Shown here piece by piece: positions 9,010 to 17,279 of a DNA stretch of 64,000 bases (position 1 is the stretch's first letter; every line of letters begins with the position of its first letter). Below the pieces are notes generated by a model. It searched no databases. It was not told where the DNA came from and saw only the letters and a list, made by a program, of their open reading frames with translations. Made by a program: the position numbers and the translations under genes. Origin of the DNA: Holtiella tumoricola (GTDB lineage: Bacteria; Bacillota; Clostridia; Lachnospirales; Cellulosilyticaceae); assembly GCF_027857615.1 (NCBI RefSeq), contig NZ_JAQIFT010000043.1:1-64000 (forward strand). Direction: 5' to 3'.

Positions 9010-9060
9010 GATAGACTTTTGTATAACGTCAGTGAGTTATATAAGAGTCTATCTTTTTTT
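9010..9060 (+). terminator. intrinsic terminator after lysR
   Basis: An imperfect stem of about 18 bp, with GATAGACT at 9010-9017 pairing with AGTCTATC at 9046-9053, encloses an 8-base loop and is followed by a long T run. It separates the regulator from the asr operon. Confidence 0.85.
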
Positions 9061-9109
9061 ATTAACATATGTTAGAAAAATATCAAAGTCAATATGTAAA
9101 CCTATAAAT

Positions 9110-9132
9110 AACCATTACAAAACATAATGGTT
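9110..9132. promoter_or_regulatory. palindrome, candidate LysR operator upstream of asrABC
   Basis: A perfect inverted repeat AACCATTA-N7-TAATGGTT lies about 85 bases upstream of the predicted asr transcription start. Arm size and 7-base spacing suit a LysR-type recognition site. Assignment to the neighbouring regulator is inference. Confidence 0.45.
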
Positions 9133-9170
9133 AGCATTGAAATGTTAAATTGTAAAGTTGTCTATAGCTA

Positions 9171-9199
9171 TAGGCAGGGGGGGTAAATAGGCATATAAT
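9171..9199 (+). promoter_or_regulatory. predicted sigma-A promoter of asrABC
   Basis: A -35-like TAGGCA (9171-9176) is separated by 17 bases from a perfect -10 TATAAT (9194-9199). The weak -35 fits an activator-dependent promoter. The 5' UTR of about 50 bases holds a CCGTTA/TAACGG hairpin. Confidence 0.5.
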
Positions 9200-9259
9200 A
9201 GAGATACAGCACTCCGTTAAAAATGTAACGGGGGGAATATGCGAATGGAGGACAAGAAG

Positions 9260-10294
9260 ATGGGCTATAAATTAAGCTTTGAAACAGTTAACAGTCTCTT
9301 TAACGAATTAAGAAAAGAGTACAAAATTTATGCACCAAAAAGATTTCCAAAAGCAGGACGTTACTCAGATACAGATATTATCCGTTACGCTGAGATCAAA
9401 AATGTAGAAGAAATCGTATTTGACGAAAAATCTGACTATCCAGCAAAAGATGTGGTTTCACCAATCACTCAAACTTTATTCTACTTCACAGAAGATGAAT
9501 ACCGTGAAGCTAAAGTTCACGATAAAAAAGTTTTAATCTTTGCTAGACCTTGTGATATTAATGCACAAATGAACCAAGATAAAATTTTCTTAGAAAACGG
9601 TTTTGAAGATACTTTCTACAAACGTATGAGAGATAAAGTAAACTACGTAATGATGGAATGTTCTTCAAGTGAAGATACATGTTTCTGCTGTTCAATGGGA
9701 ACAAACAAAACAGATAACTATGGCTTAGCTGCTCGCTTCGAAGACGGACAAGTTCTTATTAGCGTTAAAGATGAAAAATTCGCTCCTTACTTTGAAGGTA
9801 AAGAAGAAGCTGAATACACAGTTAAATTCATCGAAGAAAACCAAACAAAAGTTACAATCCCAACAATTCCAAACAAAGAAGTTCTTAACAAACTTAAAGA
9901 ACATGAAATGTGGAATGAATTCAACAAACGTTGTATCAGTTGCGGAAGCTGTACAATTGCTTGTAGCACATGTACATGTTTCACAACAACAGATATTGCT
10001 TACAATGAAAATGGTTCAGTAGGTGAAAGAAGAAGAACTGCTGCATCTTGTCAAGTTGCAGGATTTGACGAAATGGCTGGTGGTCATGACTTTAGAAAAA
10101 CAACTGCTGCTCGTTACAGATATAAAACACTTCACAAAATCCATGATTACAACGAAAAATTTGGCGAAGGCCATATGTGTGTAGGTTGTGGTAGATGTAC
10201 GGAAAGATGTCCAGAGTTCATCTCATTCTCAGCGACAATCGAAAAAGTAAACAAAGCTGTAAAAGAAATCTGCGGAGGTGAATGCAATGCATAA
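9260..10294 (+). CDS. asrA: anaerobic sulfite reductase subunit A (iron-sulfur electron carrier)
   Basis: AsrA passes electrons between the flavin subunit AsrB and the siroheme subunit AsrC during NADH-dependent reduction of sulfite to sulfide. It is a cytoplasmic ferredoxin-like protein related to the hydrogenase/4Fe-4S dicluster family. Two cluster motifs are visible near the C terminus: CISCGSCTIACSTC and CVGCGRCTERCPEF. Three in-frame ATGs exist; 9260 is preferred because GGAGG (9247-9251) sits 8 bases before it, giving 344 residues. The gene overlaps asrB by 8 bases. Codons ending in C (TTC, ATC, AAC) are clearly more frequent than in neighbouring genes, a mark of high expression. Confidence 0.93.
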   Translation: MGYKLSFETVNSLFNELRKEYKIYAPKRFPKAGRYSDTDIIRYAEIKNVEEIVFDEKSDYPAKDVVSPITQTLFYFTEDEYREAKVHDKKVLIFARPCDINAQMNQDKIFLENGFEDTFYKRMRDKVNYVMMECSSSEDTCFCCSMGTNKTDNYGLAARFEDGQVLISVKDEKFAPYFEGKEEAEYTVKFIEENQTKVTIPTIPNKEVLNKLKEHEMWNEFNKRCISCGSCTIACSTCTCFTTTDIAYNENGSVGERRRTAASCQVAGFDEMAGGHDFRKTTAARYRYKTLHKIHDYNEKFGEGHMCVGCGRCTERCPEFISFSATIEKVNKAVKEICGGECNA

Positions 10295-11081
10295 TGAATT
10301 AATGCCAGTAGCTTGTCAAATTCTTGAGTTCAAACAAGAAACAGAAACAGAATTCACAATTAAAGTTGCAACAGGTGACCTTAAAGTTGAACATGGTCAA
10401 TTCTGTCAATTATCACTTCCTAAAATTGGTGAATGTCCAATCTCTGTAAGTGATTACGGCGATGGCTGGATGGATTTCACAATCCGTGCAGTTGGTAAAG
10501 TAACTGACGAAGTATTCAAACTTGAAGCAGGTGATACTTTATTCGTTCGTGGTGCATACGGTAAAGGTTGGCCAGTAGATCAATTCAAAGGTAAAAACGT
10601 TGTAATCATCGCTGGTGGTACAGGTGTTGCTCCAGTTAAAAGTATGATCAACAAATTTGCAAATGAAGAAGGTTTCGCACAAAGCGTAAACATCATTGCA
10701 GGTTTCAAAGATGAAAACGGTATCCTTTTCAAAGATACACTTAAAGTTTGGGAAGAAAAATTCAATACTATCTTCACATTAGATAGAGATGAAAAAGAAG
10801 GATTTAGAACAGGTCTTGTAACTAAATTCATCGAAGAAATCCCATTCAAAGATTTTGGTGATAACTATGAAGTAGTAATCGTTGGACCACCAATCATGAT
10901 GCATTTTGCAGGTCTTGAATGTGTAAAACAAGGTATTCCAGAAGAAAAAATCTGGGTTTCATTTGAAAGAAAAATGTCATGTGCAATCGGTAAATGTGGA
11001 CACTGCCGTATCGATGAGACATACGTATGTCTTGAAGGACCAGTATTCAACTACACTGTAGCAAAACAATTAATTGACTAG
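10287..11081 (+). CDS. asrB: anaerobic sulfite reductase subunit B (FAD/NADH and 2Fe-2S)
   Basis: AsrB is the NADH-oxidising flavoprotein of the sulfite reductase complex, of the ferredoxin-NADP reductase / dihydroorotate dehydrogenase electron-transfer subunit family. An FAD-binding barrel fills about residues 1-95, followed by the NAD-binding domain with the glycine-rich IAGGTGVAPVKSM segment. The C-terminal [2Fe-2S] ligands follow C-x4-C-x2-C-x8-C in CAIGKCGHCRIDETYVC. I choose ATG 10287, 8 bases after GGAGG; a GTG at 10278 is also in frame. It is translationally coupled to asrA and ends 11 bases before asrC. Confidence 0.93.
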   Translation: MHNELMPVACQILEFKQETETEFTIKVATGDLKVEHGQFCQLSLPKIGECPISVSDYGDGWMDFTIRAVGKVTDEVFKLEAGDTLFVRGAYGKGWPVDQFKGKNVVIIAGGTGVAPVKSMINKFANEEGFAQSVNIIAGFKDENGILFKDTLKVWEEKFNTIFTLDRDEKEGFRTGLVTKFIEEIPFKDFGDNYEVVIVGPPIMMHFAGLECVKQGIPEEKIWVSFERKMSCAIGKCGHCRIDETYVCLEGPVFNYTVAKQLID

Positions 11082-11092
11082 GAGGCCACACA

Positions 11093-12142
11093 ATGAATCA
11101 CGATATTGATGTAAAAGCAACCAGAATTAACTGTTTCCGTCAATCTAAAATAGCTGGAGAATTCATGTTACAATTACGTGTTCCAGGTTCTATTATCGAT
11201 GCGAAACATTTACAAGCTGTACAACATATAGCACAAACTTGGGGTGATGGCACATTCCACGTAGGTATGAGACATACACTTAATATCCCAGGTATTAAAT
11301 ATCCAAGCATTCCAGAAGTTAACGAATACATCAACGAATACATCAAAGAAGTAGAAGTTGTTGAATGTGACGCTGAAATGGAAACATGTGGTAAAGGTTA
11401 CCCAACAATTGGTGCACGTAACATCATGGCTTGTATCGGTAACACACATTGTATTAAAGCTAATATCAATACACATGAATTAGCTAAAAAAATCGAAAAA
11501 GAAGTATTCCCAAGTCACTACCACATTAAAACAGCTGTTTCAGGTTGTCCAAATGACTGTGGTAAAGGTCACTTCAATGACTTCGGTGTAATCGGTATTG
11601 CTAAAATGAACTACGATAGAGATCGTTGTATCGGATGTGGCGCATGTGTTGAAGCTTGTTCACACCATGCTACTCGCGTACTTTCATTAGTAAATGGTAA
11701 AATCGAAAAAGATACATGTTGTTGTGTAGGTTGTGGTGAGTGTGTAATCGCTTGTCCAACAAGCGCATGGACACGTGATCCTCAAAAATTCTATAGAATC
11801 ATGCTTGGTGGTCGTACAGGTAAACAATATCCACGTATGGGTAAAATGTTTGCTAACTGGGTAACAGAAGATGTAGTACTTTCTATCTTCAGAAACTGGC
11901 CAAAATTCTCTGCATGGGCACTTGATTACAAACCAGTTTACCTTCACGGTGGTCACTTAATCGATAGAGCTGGATACATCAAATTCAAAGAACTTATTCT
12001 TGAAGGTGTTGAACTTAATCCAGAAGCTCAAATTGCTGAACGTATTTACTGGCATGAAGATGAAAAACGTGCTAACATTAACGTTAAACCAATTGCTAAA
12101 CACAATTCAGCAGGTCCTGGTAGCCAAGACGGTCACCACTAA
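11093..12142 (+). CDS. asrC: anaerobic sulfite reductase subunit C (siroheme catalytic subunit)
   Basis: AsrC is the catalytic subunit reducing sulfite to sulfide at a coupled siroheme-[4Fe-4S] centre. The siroheme/cluster ligands show the nitrite/sulfite reductase pattern: Cys114 and Cys120 (C-x5-C) and Cys152 and Cys156 (C-x3-C, in GCPNDC). A ferredoxin domain inserted at about residues 175-230 has two four-Cys motifs (CIGCGACVEACSHH and CVGCGECVIACP). The length (349) is typical. AGGAGG lies 9 bases before the ATG. The final residues are His-rich. Siroheme is supplied by the hem genes downstream together with sirC-cbiK at 55.7-57.1 kb. Confidence 0.95.
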   Translation: MNHDIDVKATRINCFRQSKIAGEFMLQLRVPGSIIDAKHLQAVQHIAQTWGDGTFHVGMRHTLNIPGIKYPSIPEVNEYINEYIKEVEVVECDAEMETCGKGYPTIGARNIMACIGNTHCIKANINTHELAKKIEKEVFPSHYHIKTAVSGCPNDCGKGHFNDFGVIGIAKMNYDRDRCIGCGACVEACSHHATRVLSLVNGKIEKDTCCCVGCGECVIACPTSAWTRDPQKFYRIMLGGRTGKQYPRMGKMFANWVTEDVVLSIFRNWPKFSAWALDYKPVYLHGGHLIDRAGYIKFKELILEGVELNPEAQIAERIYWHEDEKRANINVKPIAKHNSAGPGSQDGHH

Positions 12143-12203
12143 GATTTAGTTTATAGAGTCTTTACAAAAGATAAACTAATTTGATATACATCAGATAAAA
12201 TGG

Positions 12204-12246
12204 GCAGGGTATTATAGGGGGCATTCTATAATACTCTGCTTTTTTA
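12204..12246 (+). terminator. intrinsic terminator after asrABC
   Basis: A 14-bp stem (GCAGGGTATTATAG with CTATAATACTCTGC) and an 8-base loop are followed by TTTTTT. This is a strong stop between the asr operon and the tetrapyrrole operon. Confidence 0.92.
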
Positions 12247-12310
12247 TTAGGTAAGTAATAATTATTATTATTTTGAGTTTAGTAGTATTTTTAACTGGTA
12301 ATAAATATAG

Positions 12311-12316
12311 TATAAT
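12311..12316 (+). promoter_or_regulatory. -10 element of the hemA operon
   Basis: A perfect TATAAT lies 43 bases before the hemA start. No convincing -35 is seen at 17 bases; TTTAAC is 15 bases away. Confidence 0.4.
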
Positions 12317-12358
12317 AAAGGATGCAAAAGTTTATTGACTTAAATTAAGAGGTGGATA

Positions 12359-13591
12359 ATGGATATTGCAGTAATTGGACTGAGTCATGTTACGGCTCCA
12401 GTCGAAGTTAGGGAAAAAGTAAGCTTTACAGATTCTAAAAAGATGGAAATTATAGATATACTTTTAGAAAAGTCAAGCAAGGAACTTGTCATTGTTTCAA
12501 CGTGCAATCGTAGTGAACTTTATATTGCAGCAAAGAACATTGAAAATGCAATAGAAGATGTACATGAGTTATTAAATACAATATTAGGACAAGAAGCAAA
12601 AAGCTACCTTTATATAGAAACGGGAGAAGAAGCAATTAAGCATCTATTTGATGTAGCAGCAGGTCTAAAGTCTATAGTTATTGGAGAAGATCAAATACTT
12701 GGACAGGTAAAAGATGCACATGCTTTTGCTATGGAGATAGGTGCTAGTGGAAAAGTGCTCAATAAACTATTTAGAGAAGCCATCACTTGTGGCAAACTTA
12801 TTCGTAGTGAACTTAAAATATCAGAATATCCTCTATCTATTAGCTATATAGGTATTAAGTTTTTAAAAGAAAGGCTAGGAACATTAGCAGATAAAAAGAT
12901 ACTTGTACTAGGTGCAGGGAAAATGAGTAAACTAGCTTTAAAATATCTAGCTTTAGAAGAGCCAGAAGTAATCTATATTGCTAATCGTACATTCTGTAAA
13001 GCAAGTGATTTAGCAGATGAGATAGACAAGGCTATACCAGTAGGATTTGATAAACGCTATGAGTTATTACAAGAGGTAGATGTAGTAATTACTTCAACAG
13101 CTTCACCACACCTTGTATTGCTAAAAGAACAAATGCCACATTTAAACAAACCTCTTACTATATTAGATATTGCAATGCCACGTGATGTTGAGAGTCAAGT
13201 TGCTACATTAGAAGATGTAAGTCTTTATGATGTGGATGACTTACAAGATATATCAGATAAAAATAGTGCTAAACGCGAAGAACTAGCAGAGGAAGCAGCA
13301 AAAATAACTAGAAGCTATGTAGAAGAATTTATTACATGGCTTAAGATGACAAAAATTGATCCAACGATACAATCACTCAATGAGAAATGCCAAGAAATTC
13401 ATAGAGATAGTATGCATTATATAGAAAACAAACTGGACCTTACATCAAGAGAACATAAAATTATTGATAAGATGATGATGGCCTCTTTAAAACGTTTAAT
13501 CAGAGAACCTGTTAAAGCGTTAAAAGAAATGGATGACACAACGAAACAAGAAGCTTATATGTCTATGTTGCAGGAACTTTTTGACCTTTAA
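12359..13591 (+). CDS. hemA: glutamyl-tRNA reductase
   Basis: This enzyme reduces glutamyl-tRNA(Glu) with NADPH to glutamate-1-semialdehyde, the first step of the C5 tetrapyrrole pathway. The catalytic Cys49 lies in VSTCNRSELY. The GEDQILGQVK motif follows near residue 108, the Rossmann glycine motif LVLGAGKMSK near 180, and the C-terminal helical dimerisation domain covers about 315-410. The length (410) is normal. A ribosome site GAGGTGG precedes the ATG. It heads a same-strand series hemC, cobA-hemD, hemB, hemL, with only a 66-base gap to hemC. Confidence 0.95.
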   Translation: MDIAVIGLSHVTAPVEVREKVSFTDSKKMEIIDILLEKSSKELVIVSTCNRSELYIAAKNIENAIEDVHELLNTILGQEAKSYLYIETGEEAIKHLFDVAAGLKSIVIGEDQILGQVKDAHAFAMEIGASGKVLNKLFREAITCGKLIRSELKISEYPLSISYIGIKFLKERLGTLADKKILVLGAGKMSKLALKYLALEEPEVIYIANRTFCKASDLADEIDKAIPVGFDKRYELLQEVDVVITSTASPHLVLLKEQMPHLNKPLTILDIAMPRDVESQVATLEDVSLYDVDDLQDISDKNSAKREELAEEAAKITRSYVEEFITWLKMTKIDPTIQSLNEKCQEIHRDSMHYIENKLDLTSREHKIIDKMMMASLKRLIREPVKALKEMDDTTKQEAYMSMLQELFDL

Positions 13592-13669
13592 ATATAAGTT
13601 CTTTAGTGCATAATAGAATAAAGGAAGCAAAAGATTGAAATTAAGCAAAAGATTAGGATGGTGACGAGG

Positions 13670-14575
13670 ATGAAAGTTGTTGTAGGGACAAGAGGAAGTA
13701 AGCTTGCACTAACACAATCCAAATGGGTAGTTAGTCAACTAGAAGCTTGTAATCCTGAAGTAGAATTTGAAATAAAAATTATAAAAACTAAAGGAGACCT
13801 TATTCAAAATGTACCTTTAGATAAAATTGGAGATAAAGGACTCTTTGTAAAAGAGATTGAACAACAGCTTTTAGATAGAGAAATTGACTTAGCAATTCAT
13901 AGTATGAAAGATATGCCAAGCGAAGTATGCAAAGGCTTACAATTTACTTATACACCTGTTAGAGAAGATGTAAGAGATGTACTTATCTTAAAACAACCTA
14001 TTAATGATTTATCTGAACTTCCTCATGGTGCACGTATTGGAACAGGAAGTAAACGTCGTAAATATCAACTTTTAGAAGCTAGACCAGATCTTCAAATTGA
14101 ACCGATTCGCGGAAATATTGATACACGTATTAGCAAAATTGAAACAGAAAACTTAGATGGTATTGTACTTGCGGCAGCGGGTGTTAGACGTATTGGAAGA
14201 GAAGATGAAATAGGCTATTATTTACCAGTAGATGTGGTTTTACCAGCACCAGCACAAGGAGCATTAGCTATAGAAATTCGCGAAAATGATGAACGTATTT
14301 ATAACTTAATTCGTCCAATTGAAGATATGAAAAGTCAAATACAGATAGAGGCAGAGCGTGCTTTCCTTGCGGGTGTAGAAGGTAGTTGCCACTTACCAAT
14401 TGGTGCTTATGCCAATCTTGAAGCAGGAAGACTTCATTTAACAGCTTTACTAGGTGATGAAGAGGGAACAAAACTTGTAAAACAAGCATTAACAAGTGAA
14501 TGTGGTAGCATTGAAGTAGCTAGACAGATGGGGTATAAATTAGCAGACAGCGTAATGGAGGAGCTAAACAGATGA
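13670..14575 (+). CDS. hemC: hydroxymethylbilane synthase (porphobilinogen deaminase)
   Basis: This enzyme condenses four porphobilinogens into hydroxymethylbilane. Family signatures are VVVGTRGSKLALTQ at the N terminus, the loop KEIEQQLLDREIDLAIHSMKD, and the dipyrromethane-anchoring Cys in GVEGSCHLPIGAY near residue 240. Start choice is uncertain: ATG 13658 and ATG 13670 are in frame and neither has an ideal ribosome site. I prefer 13670 because the conserved strand begins there and AGGATGG sits about 9 bases upstream. The stop overlaps the next start by 4 bases (ATGA), so translation is coupled to cobA-hemD. Confidence 0.93.
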   Translation: MKVVVGTRGSKLALTQSKWVVSQLEACNPEVEFEIKIIKTKGDLIQNVPLDKIGDKGLFVKEIEQQLLDREIDLAIHSMKDMPSEVCKGLQFTYTPVREDVRDVLILKQPINDLSELPHGARIGTGSKRRKYQLLEARPDLQIEPIRGNIDTRISKIETENLDGIVLAAAGVRRIGREDEIGYYLPVDVVLPAPAQGALAIEIRENDERIYNLIRPIEDMKSQIQIEAERAFLAGVEGSCHLPIGAYANLEAGRLHLTALLGDEEGTKLVKQALTSECGSIEVARQMGYKLADSVMEELNR

Positions 14576-16068
14576 GTGGAAAAGTTTATTTAGTAGGTGC
14601 AGGACCAGGAGACTTTAGACTGTTAACTTTAAAAGGATTGGATTGTATTAAAGAAGCTGAAGTACTTGTATATGATAGATTAGCAAATGCAGAGTACTTA
14701 AAGCTTGCAAGACCAGATGCAGAATTAATCTATGTTGGGAAAGCTTCTAGCAATCATACAATGACTCAAGATGAAATCAACGAAGTCTTAGCTGTAAAAG
14801 CAAAAGAAGGAAAAGTGGTAACACGTCTTAAAGGGGGAGACCCATATGTATTTGGACGTGGCGGCGAAGAAGGTGAATATTTATTAGAAAGAGATATTCC
14901 TTTTGAAGTTGTACCAGGTATTACTTCTGCTATTGGTGGACTTTGCTATGCAGGTATACCTATTACTCATCGTGACTATACACCATCTTTCCATGTTATT
15001 ACTGGACATCTTAAAGATGAGACAAAAGACCGTATTAACTGGAGTGCACTTGCGAGTATGCAAGGAACACTTGTTTTCTTAATGGGACTTAGTAATTTAA
15101 ATAAAATTTGTACCAACTTAATGCAGAATGGATTAGCAGAATCTACTCCAGCAGCAGTTATCAATTGGGCAACAAGAGCCAATCAAAAAGTAGCAACAGG
15201 TACACTTTTAACAATTGAAGAAGAAGTGAAAAAAGCAGGGCTTACTTCTCCAAGCTTAATTGTAGTAGGTGAAGTGGTTCAGTTACGTGATAAACTTAAT
15301 TTCTTTGAAAAACGCCCTCTCTTTGGAAAAAATATTGTTGTAACACGTTCTCGTACACAAAGTAGCGACCTTAAAGCTAAGCTTCAAGAGTTAGGAGCAA
15401 ATGTTTTTGAAATTCCAACAATAGAGATTGTGGCAAGACAGACAGATGAGATAGATGAAACTTTAAATAGATTAAATGACTATACTTATGTTGTATTTGG
15501 TAGTCAAAATGCGGTAAGTTTATTCTTTGATAGGCTTTATGCATTACGAAAAGATGCAAGAGCACTTTCTAATCTTAAAGTTGTAGCAGTAGGAAGTGCT
15601 ACTGCAAAGGTACTTGAAGGTTATGGTATTCGCTCAGACTTTATGCCAGAGCGCTTTACACAAGAAAGTATTGCTGAACTTTTAGAAAGTAAATTGACAA
15701 ATGAAGATAAAGTACTTATGCCACAAGGAAGCCTAGCGCGTGATATCCTTTCTACACGTTTACAAACGATTTGCCAAGTAGAACAACTTTTAATGTATGA
15801 CACAGTGCTTAATAAAAATTCTAAAGCCTTATTAAAAGAAATTTTAGATGAAGAGACTATTGATTATATTACTTTCACAAGTTCTTCAACAGCTAATAAT
15901 TTAATGGCACTTTTAGATGAAGAATATAAAGAAAAAGTTAAGACAATAAAATGTATTTCTATTGGTGAAATTACAAGCAAAGCCATGAGAAACTTAGGAT
16001 TAGAAGTATATAAAGAAGCAAATCCGTTTACCATAGAAGGTTTGATTGAGTGTTTATGTGAAGCATAA
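14572..16068 (+). CDS. cobA-hemD: fused uroporphyrinogen-III C-methyltransferase / uroporphyrinogen-III synthase
   Basis: This is a bifunctional protein of 498 residues. Residues about 1-245 are an SAM-dependent uroporphyrinogen III methyltransferase (GAGPGDFRLLTLKG, LKGGDPYVFGRGGEE, and a GITSAIG motif) that makes precorrin-2. Residues about 250-498 are the HemD synthase that cyclises hydroxymethylbilane to uroporphyrinogen III (VVTRSRTQSSDL at the start, SSSTANNL near the end). The fusion is common in Clostridia and directs flux to siroheme and cobalamin instead of protoheme. It overlaps hemC by 4 bases. Downstream lies a structured 230-base leader before hemB. Confidence 0.95.
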   Translation: MSGKVYLVGAGPGDFRLLTLKGLDCIKEAEVLVYDRLANAEYLKLARPDAELIYVGKASSNHTMTQDEINEVLAVKAKEGKVVTRLKGGDPYVFGRGGEEGEYLLERDIPFEVVPGITSAIGGLCYAGIPITHRDYTPSFHVITGHLKDETKDRINWSALASMQGTLVFLMGLSNLNKICTNLMQNGLAESTPAAVINWATRANQKVATGTLLTIEEEVKKAGLTSPSLIVVGEVVQLRDKLNFFEKRPLFGKNIVVTRSRTQSSDLKAKLQELGANVFEIPTIEIVARQTDEIDETLNRLNDYTYVVFGSQNAVSLFFDRLYALRKDARALSNLKVVAVGSATAKVLEGYGIRSDFMPERFTQESIAELLESKLTNEDKVLMPQGSLARDILSTRLQTICQVEQLLMYDTVLNKNSKALLKEILDEETIDYITFTSSSTANNLMALLDEEYKEKVKTIKCISIGEITSKAMRNLGLEVYKEANPFTIEGLIECLCEA

Positions 16069-16071
16069 ACA

Positions 16072-16279
16072 GATTTCTTAGTTCAGGTGGAGTTTTATAC
16101 TCCATTTGAACTTTAGAAATCGTTATCTAGGGACGTAGCATCTGTTTACTCCAGTTTATAAAGGATGGAGTATTACGGATGGTAGTCATCAGATAAATAA
16201 ATTTGCCAGACTTTGTATATTGGAGTAAAATTTAAAGGATGTATACTGATGTTATAAACAAACAGTATACAAAAAGTCT
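16072..16279 (+). promoter_or_regulatory. structured leader region upstream of hemB, unidentified
   Basis: The 232-base cobA-hemD / hemB gap folds into several hairpins. Hairpin 1 is at 16072-16121 (GATTTCT/AGAAATC outside, TGGAGT/ACTCCA inside). Hairpin 2 is at 16139-16181 (ACTCCA/TGGAGT, CATC/GATG). A 3' part has GTATAC (16265-16270) able to pair either with TTTGTATA (16212-16219), closed by AGACTT/AAGTCT, or with GTATACTG (16241-16248). The last two pairings exclude each other. CAGAT (16070-16074) can also pair with ATCTG (16140-16144). I see no cobalamin-riboswitch core or T-box sequence. It may be an RNA switch, an independent RNA or a mobile palindromic element. Confidence 0.4.
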
Positions 16280-16300
16280 AATAGATAGAAAGAAGGCTAT

Positions 16301-17263
16301 ATGATGATTAAAAGACCAAGAAGATTACGTGGTAATTTAGCAATTCGAGAAATGGTAAGAGAAACAACATTAGAAAGAAGAAACCTTGTGTATCCTATCT
16401 TTGTAGTAGAAGGTACAAATAAAAAAGAAGAAATATCTTCTTTAAAGGGCATCTTCCATTATTCTGTTGACCGTTTAGAAGAAGAAATTAAAGAACTTGT
16501 AGACCTTGGTATTAAATATGTAATTTTATTTGGTGTGCCAGATGAAAAAGATGCTTTTGGAAAAGAAGCTTACAGTGAAACAGGTATTGTACAACAAGCT
16601 ATTCGCAAAGTGAAAGAGCTTGCACCAGATATGTATGTGATTACAGATGTATGTATGTGCCAATATACAGACCACGGTCACTGTGGTATTTTAGATAAAA
16701 CAGGAAATGTACAAAATGATGTGACACTTCCTTACTTAGCACGTATTGCAGTAAGCCATGCAGTTGCAGGTGCTGATATGGTAGCGCCATCTGATATGAT
16801 GGATGGAAGAGTAGGTGCCATTCGTACAGCATTAGATGAAGCAGGATTTATGAATGTACCTATTATGGCTTATAGTGCAAAATACGCTTCAAGTTTCTAT
16901 GGACCATTCCGTGCAGCAGCACATTCAGCACCAGCATTTGGAGATCGTAAAACATACCAAATGGATATTTCAAACACAGATGAAGCTTTACGTGAAGTAG
17001 AGCTTGATATTGAAGAAGGTGCAGATATTGTTATGGTTAAGCCAGCACTTTCTTATTTAGATATTATTAGACGTGTAAAAGATAACTTTAACATGCCTAT
17101 TGCAGCCTACAATGTAAGTGGTGAGTATGCTATGATCAAATTAGCGGTAGAAAATGGCCTTTTAGATGAGAAAGCAATTTATGAAAGTGTGCTTTCTATC
17201 AAACGTGCAGGAGCAGATATTATTATTACTTACTTTGCAAAAGAATTATGTAAGTGGATATAG
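16301..17263 (+). CDS. hemB: delta-aminolevulinic acid dehydratase (porphobilinogen synthase)
   Basis: HemB condenses two 5-aminolevulinate molecules to porphobilinogen. The zinc-site cysteines Cys118, Cys120 and Cys128 are present in DVCMCQYTDHGHCG, so this is a zinc-dependent type. Schiff-base lysines occur in YSAKYASSFYGPFR (near residue 194) and MVKPALSYLD (near 247). The length (320) is normal. ATG 16301 or ATG 16304 could start; AGAAGG lies just upstream. It ends 16 bases before hemL. The structured stretch upstream suggests that hemB-hemL are regulated separately from hemACD. Confidence 0.95.
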   Translation: MMIKRPRRLRGNLAIREMVRETTLERRNLVYPIFVVEGTNKKEEISSLKGIFHYSVDRLEEEIKELVDLGIKYVILFGVPDEKDAFGKEAYSETGIVQQAIRKVKELAPDMYVITDVCMCQYTDHGHCGILDKTGNVQNDVTLPYLARIAVSHAVAGADMVAPSDMMDGRVGAIRTALDEAGFMNVPIMAYSAKYASSFYGPFRAAAHSAPAFGDRKTYQMDISNTDEALREVELDIEEGADIVMVKPALSYLDIIRRVKDNFNMPIAAYNVSGEYAMIKLAVENGLLDEKAIYESVLSIKRAGADIIITYFAKELCKWI

Positions 17264-17279
17264 GATGGTGGAGATTACA

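Noticed and set aside
9787..11956. Several open frames on the opposite strand of asrABC.
   Set aside because: They arise from the biased codon use of asrABC; none has a ribosome site or recognisable product.
16069..16300. Cobalamin riboswitch upstream of hemB.
   Set aside because: No GCCACTG-type core or other B12-box sequence could be found; only unidentified hairpins.
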